Of a stretch of DNA of 7,094 bases, positions 4,742 to 7,094 are shown one piece after another. The translations under genes were made by a program, and so were the position numbers. Where the stretch lies: the NCBI GenBank assembly GCA_016198545.1, contig JACQIJ010000055.1, positions 1 through 7,094 on the forward strand. The letters run 5' to 3'. The DNA comes from Pseudomonadota bacterium (GTDB lineage Bacteria; Pseudomonadota; Alphaproteobacteria; Micavibrionales; Micavibrionaceae). Positions within the stretch are counted from its first letter, which is position 1, and every line of letters begins with the position of its first letter. The notes beneath the pieces are model-generated. The model was not told where the DNA came from. It did no database searches and worked only from the letters and a program-made list of their open reading frames with translations.

Positions 4742-5530
4742 TCAGGCGGCTATTGGAAAATTTCTGTAGAGATCCAGAAGTTTTCTTCCATTCAGGCTTT
4801 TCGCCGCGCGGATGCCCAGAATGCTGCTCGTCAAATATATGGAATCGGCTTCCATCATATCCTCAATGCCCAGGGATTTTTCGATTGCTTTCGGCAGCAG
4901 TTTTTGTCGTGTGATTCCCGGCATCGCGCCGTCACTGACCGGCGGGGTGAAAAGCTCTCCCCCGATTAAAACAAAAATATTCGCGGCTGTCGCGCAGGCG
5001 GCTTTGCCCGCCGTATTCAGAATTATGGCGTCGTCCGTGCCTTTTCCCCTTGCCTCCATCAGCGCAAGGATATTGTCGCCGTAGTTTAACGATTTTATGC
5101 GCGATAGCGGCGAATGCTCGTTCCGCCGCACGGTCTCTGCGATCACAAGATGCGGCGGCGGCGATGTGGACGGATCGGACGCGGGAGAGACGCGCATCAG
5201 AATCGTCTGCTGCGGGCTTTCCGGCGGGGTCAGCCCGCGCTCGCCGGGGCCGCGGCTGACGGTCGTGCGGATGGCGGCCCGCTGGCTGGCTGGCTGGCCA
5301 ATCAGGCGATGGGCGGTTTTTTTTAATGCCTCCACATCCATATTCACGGGGATTTTTAAAACCGCGGCATGTTTCAAAAGGCGGTTAAAATGCGCATCGG
5401 CGTCGACTAAACTTCCGTCCGCCGCCAGCATCGTGTCGAACACGCCGTCGCCTAGCGTGAAGCCGCGGTCCGTGACGGGCAGGGCAGCCGCGCCTTCTTC
5501 AATGAATTCACCGTTCAGAAAAACTTTCAT
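4742..5530 (-). CDS. pabC: Class IV PLP aminotransferase-fold enzyme, probable 4-amino-4-deoxychorismate lyase
   Basis: Probable last step of p-aminobenzoate synthesis: elimination of pyruvate from aminodeoxychorismate, in the cytoplasm. The 262 residues match fold-type IV PLP enzymes: FLNGEFIEE at the start, DRGFTLGDGVFDTM (21-34), Arg50 in FNRLLKHA, and RIKSLNYGDNILALMEA (144-160), where Lys146 is the expected PLP Schiff-base lysine. TAANIFV (181-187) and SDGAMPGITRQKLL (199-212) follow. Start ATG 5530 is chosen because it forms an ATGA overlap with pabA and begins the family N-terminus; an in-frame ATG at 5560 would add ten unlike residues. One oddity is that the position normally holding the Glu that contacts the PLP ring nitrogen, five residues before the Asn of AANIF, reads Cys179 (TGC). 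Related enzymes with this fold are D-amino-acid and branched-chain aminotransferases; the pabB-pabA context favours PabC. It also carries a 4.5-unit tetranucleotide repeat and an A8 run. Confidence 0.88.
   Translation of the reverse strand: MKVFLNGEFIEEGAAALPVTDRGFTLGDGVFDTMLAADGSLVDADAHFNRLLKHAAVLKIPVNMDVEALKKTAHRLIGQPASQRAAIRTTVSRGPGERGLTPPESPQQTILMRVSPASDPSTSPPPHLVIAETVRRNEHSPLSRIKSLNYGDNILALMEARGKGTDDAIILNTAGKAACATAANIFVLIGGELFTPPVSDGAMPGITRQKLLPKAIEKSLGIEDMMEADSIYLTSSILGIRAAKSLNGRKLLDLYRNFPIAA
4756..4785 (+). terminator. Inverted repeat just beyond atpC; weak candidate terminator for the atp transcript
   Basis: GAAAATTTCTG (4756-4766) pairs with CAGAAGTTTTC (4775-4785) in an 11-bp stem with one G-U pair and an 8-base loop, 22 bases after the atpC stop and inside the 3' end of pabC. 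The stem is AT-rich and is followed by TTCC rather than a full T-run, so a strong intrinsic terminator is doubtful. It is the only hairpin I could find near the convergent ends. Confidence 0.3.
5281..5298. repeat. Tetranucleotide tandem repeat (GCTG on plus, 4.5 units) within pabC
   Basis: The plus strand reads GCTG four times plus GC; on the coding strand this encodes the Gly-Gln-Pro-Ala-Ser-Gln region (about residues 78-83 of PabC). Gain or loss of one unit would frameshift pabC. Four and a half units is short for active slippage, so it may be chance in GC-rich coding DNA. Confidence 0.75.
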
Positions 5531-6126
5531 GCCGCCCGCCTTGCATGTGCTGCGTTCCACGCATCGGCGGCGTTTATAAAATTCCGCAATATCTCCAGTC
5601 CATGCTCTGTCAAAACCGACTCCGGATGGAATTGCAGGCCGTAAACGGGAAACCGTTCATGCTGCACGGCCATGATCGCGCCGTCTTCTGCGCGCGCCGT
5701 TATTTTCAGCGGCGCATTGGCAAGAAGGTCAGTAACCAGTGAATGATAACGTCCGCCATTAAAATGAGGCGGCAGACCGGCGAATAGCCCGTTGCCGTCG
5801 TTTTCGATCGCGCTGGCCTTTCCGTGAGCAGGTTTTAGAGCGCGCATGGTGCGACCGCCGAATGCTTCCCCAATACATTGGTGGCCCAGGCAAATGCCGA
5901 GAATGGGGATGCTGTCATGGAATTTTTCAATCAGGGGCAGGCAAATCCCGGCTTCCTTTGGTGCGCGCGGGCCGGGGGACAGAACAATGGCTTCCGGTTT
6001 CATGCGGCCGATTTCATCGAGCGGGAGTGCGTCGTTGCGCACAACGATACGCTTCCGCCCCAGCCGCCCGAAATAGCGTCCGAGGTTGTAAACGAATGAA
6101 TCGTAATTGTCGATCAGCAGGATCAT
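5527..6126 (-). CDS. pabA: Aminodeoxychorismate synthase glutamine amidotransferase component
   Basis: Class I glutamine amidotransferase that releases ammonia from glutamine for PabB. The 199 residues are the usual length for free-standing PabA/TrpG. Landmarks are MILLIDNYDSFVYNL (1-15), LSPGPRAPKEAG (49-60), the nucleophile elbow GICLGHQCIGEAFGG (77-91) with Cys79, GRYHSLV (125-131), and GLQFHPESVLTEHG (163-176) giving His167 and Glu169 of the triad. All three catalytic residues are present. The start at 6126 forms an ATGA overlap with the pabB stop, and its own stop forms the same overlap with the pabC start, so the three products are probably made in step. Sequence alone cannot separate PabA from TrpG, and in many bacteria one protein serves both; the flanking pabB and pabC make PabA the likely main role. 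Confidence 0.93.
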   Translation of the reverse strand: MILLIDNYDSFVYNLGRYFGRLGRKRIVVRNDALPLDEIGRMKPEAIVLSPGPRAPKEAGICLPLIEKFHDSIPILGICLGHQCIGEAFGGRTMRALKPAHGKASAIENDGNGLFAGLPPHFNGGRYHSLVTDLLANAPLKITARAEDGAIMAVQHERFPVYGLQFHPESVLTEHGLEILRNFINAADAWNAAHARRAA

Positions 6127-7094
6127 GTGGCCACGGCGTCTCTGCGCAAAACTTCAAAGCTTCTGAAAATTCCTTCCGCCTTGTCCATCGTTTCGCGGTA
6201 TTCGGCGGCCGGGTCGGAATCGGCGGTGATGCCGCCGCCCGCGTTGAAACTGACTTTTTGCCCTTCATAGACCAGCGTGCGGATGGCGATGTTCATATCC
6301 ATCGCGCCGTCGAATCCGATATATCCCATCGCGCCGCAATACGGCCCGCGCCGCTGCAGTTCCAGTTCCTCGATAATCTCCATCGCCCGCACCTTCGGCG
6401 CGCCGGTGATGGATCCGCCGGGAAAGCAGGCTTCCAGCAGATCAAGGGGCGTCTTGTCCGCGCGCAGGTATCCTGTCACGGTGGATACAAGATGATGCAC
6501 GCGGGCGAAGCTTTCCAGCCTGCAGAGATCCTGCGTTTTCACCGATTCATCCGTACATGCTTTCGACAGGTCGTTGCGCAACAAATCGACGATCATGATG
6601 TTCTCGGCGCGGTCCTTTTCGCTGGCGGACAGTTCGGCGCGTATTTTTTTGTCTTGCGCCGGATCGGGCAGGCGCGGGCGCGTGCCCTTGATCGGGCGCG
6701 TTTCCACCTGCCGCCCGCGCGCCTGCAGAAAACGCTCCGGCGATGCCGATGACAAAATCATGCTGCCGAAATTCATATAGGCCGCAAACGGCGCGGGGTT
6801 GACGCGGCGCAGGGCTTTGTAATGCCCAAACGGACTGAATCCGTCCGGCAGATGCGCTTCGAACCGCTGCGACAGGTTGACCTGAAAAATATCGCCTGCG
6901 CGGATATAGTCGATAACTTTCCGCACGGATCTTTCATACGTATTTTCAGTGTGGCCGCTTTTCCATGCCGGTTTTGCTCCGCGCGCGGCAGCGGGGGGGT
7001 GTTTCAGGATATTTTTCAACTGCATGAATTTGACGGATGCTTCCTTCTCGTCGTTGGCCAGCGTAATGAAGAATGTTTCATTTTTTTCATGATC
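6123..7094 (-). CDS. pabB: Aminodeoxychorismate synthase component I (5' partial)
   Basis: Chorismate-using subunit that, with PabA ammonia, makes 4-amino-4-deoxychorismate. The frame is open to the window edge, giving 323 visible residues that begin Asp-His-Glu-Lys; about a third of a typical 450-470-residue PabB is missing at the N-terminus. An ATG at 7025 is internal, since the open frame before it is coding-like. Landmarks, counted from that Met, are GDIFQVNLSQRF (44-55), SSASPERFL (92-100), ETRPIKGTRPR (108-118), ENIMIVDLLRNDL (141-153), HHLVSTVTGYL (178-188), FPGGSITGAPKVRAMEIIEELE (201-222) and GAMGYIGFDGAMDMNIAIRT (231-250). The PIKGT lysine (codon 6687-6689) is the catalytic lysine typical of PabB; anthranilate synthase has PIAGT. 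This identifies the gene as pabB rather than trpE. It is followed by pabA through an ATGA overlap. Promoter and start lie outside the window. Confidence 0.95.
   Translation of the reverse strand, partial: DHEKNETFFITLANDEKEASVKFMQLKNILKHPPAAARGAKPAWKSGHTENTYERSVRKVIDYIRAGDIFQVNLSQRFEAHLPDGFSPFGHYKALRRVNPAPFAAYMNFGSMILSSASPERFLQARGRQVETRPIKGTRPRLPDPAQDKKIRAELSASEKDRAENIMIVDLLRNDLSKACTDESVKTQDLCRLESFARVHHLVSTVTGYLRADKTPLDLLEACFPGGSITGAPKVRAMEIIEELELQRRGPYCGAMGYIGFDGAMDMNIAIRTLVYEGQKVSFNAGGGITADSDPAAEYRETMDKAEGIFRSFEVLRRDAVAT

Noticed and set aside
5317..5324. A8 run in pabC as a programmed frameshift site
   Set aside because: The zero frame already gives a full-length, well-matched protein, and the alternative frames show no conserved product.
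5862..6752. 296-codon plus-strand open frame opposite pabA and pabB
   Set aside because: Low-complexity shadow of well-conserved pabA/pabB on the other strand, as expected in GC-rich DNA; no ribosome-binding site or domain seen.
6993..6999. G7 run in pabB as a phase-variable tract
   Set aside because: It encodes His-Pro-Pro in a variable part of an otherwise intact gene; seven bases alone are not enough to argue for switching.
6123..7094. Anthranilate synthase TrpE/TrpG instead of PabB/PabA
   Set aside because: The PIKGT lysine and the adjoining class IV PLP enzyme point to aminodeoxychorismate synthase.

Overview
The window carries two head-on operons that read as housekeeping DNA of a Gram-negative bacterium, most likely an alphaproteobacterium. 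The evidence for that placement is the F1 gene order alpha-gamma-beta-epsilon with no sign of F0 genes in the visible part, and alphaproteobacterial-looking gamma and beta sequences. Genus cannot be told from the sequence. The atp structural genes are clearly GC-rich, with hand-counted samples between about 53 and 70%.

Plus strand, 1-4733: the distal part of an F1F0-ATP synthase F1 operon. It holds the C-terminal half of atpA (alpha), then complete atpG (gamma), atpD (beta) and atpC (epsilon). The unusual point is that every visible junction between structural genes is occupied by a small unrecognised gene. A 137-aa ORF lies between atpA and atpG, a 124-aa ORF between atpG and atpD, and a 100-aa ORF between atpD and atpC. 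Each has a Shine-Dalgarno-like sequence and is packed to within 1-30 nt of its neighbours or overlaps them. They are less GC-rich (about 50, 54 and 47% by hand count). None resembles a known ATP synthase subunit or accessory protein that I recognise. The interleaved layout implies co-transcription and partly coupled translation with the F1 subunits, so roles in assembly, regulation or as extra subunits are possible but unproven.

Minus strand, 7094-4742: a compact p-aminobenzoate (folate precursor) operon in the order pabB (N-terminus beyond the window) - pabA - pabC, joined by two 4-bp ATGA stop/start overlaps. PabB and PabA would make aminodeoxychorismate from chorismate and glutamine. The class IV PLP enzyme PabC would release p-aminobenzoate and pyruvate. 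PabB carries the PIKGT lysine that separates it from anthranilate synthase. PabC keeps its catalytic lysine but appears to have Cys where the family's PLP-binding Glu normally sits.

The two operons converge with only 7 or 8 bp between the atpC and pabC stop codons, so any terminators must lie inside the opposing genes. An 11-bp inverted repeat just inside pabC is the only candidate seen. No tRNA, rRNA, insertion sequence or CRISPR array was found. No gene-free stretch is longer than about 30 bases.
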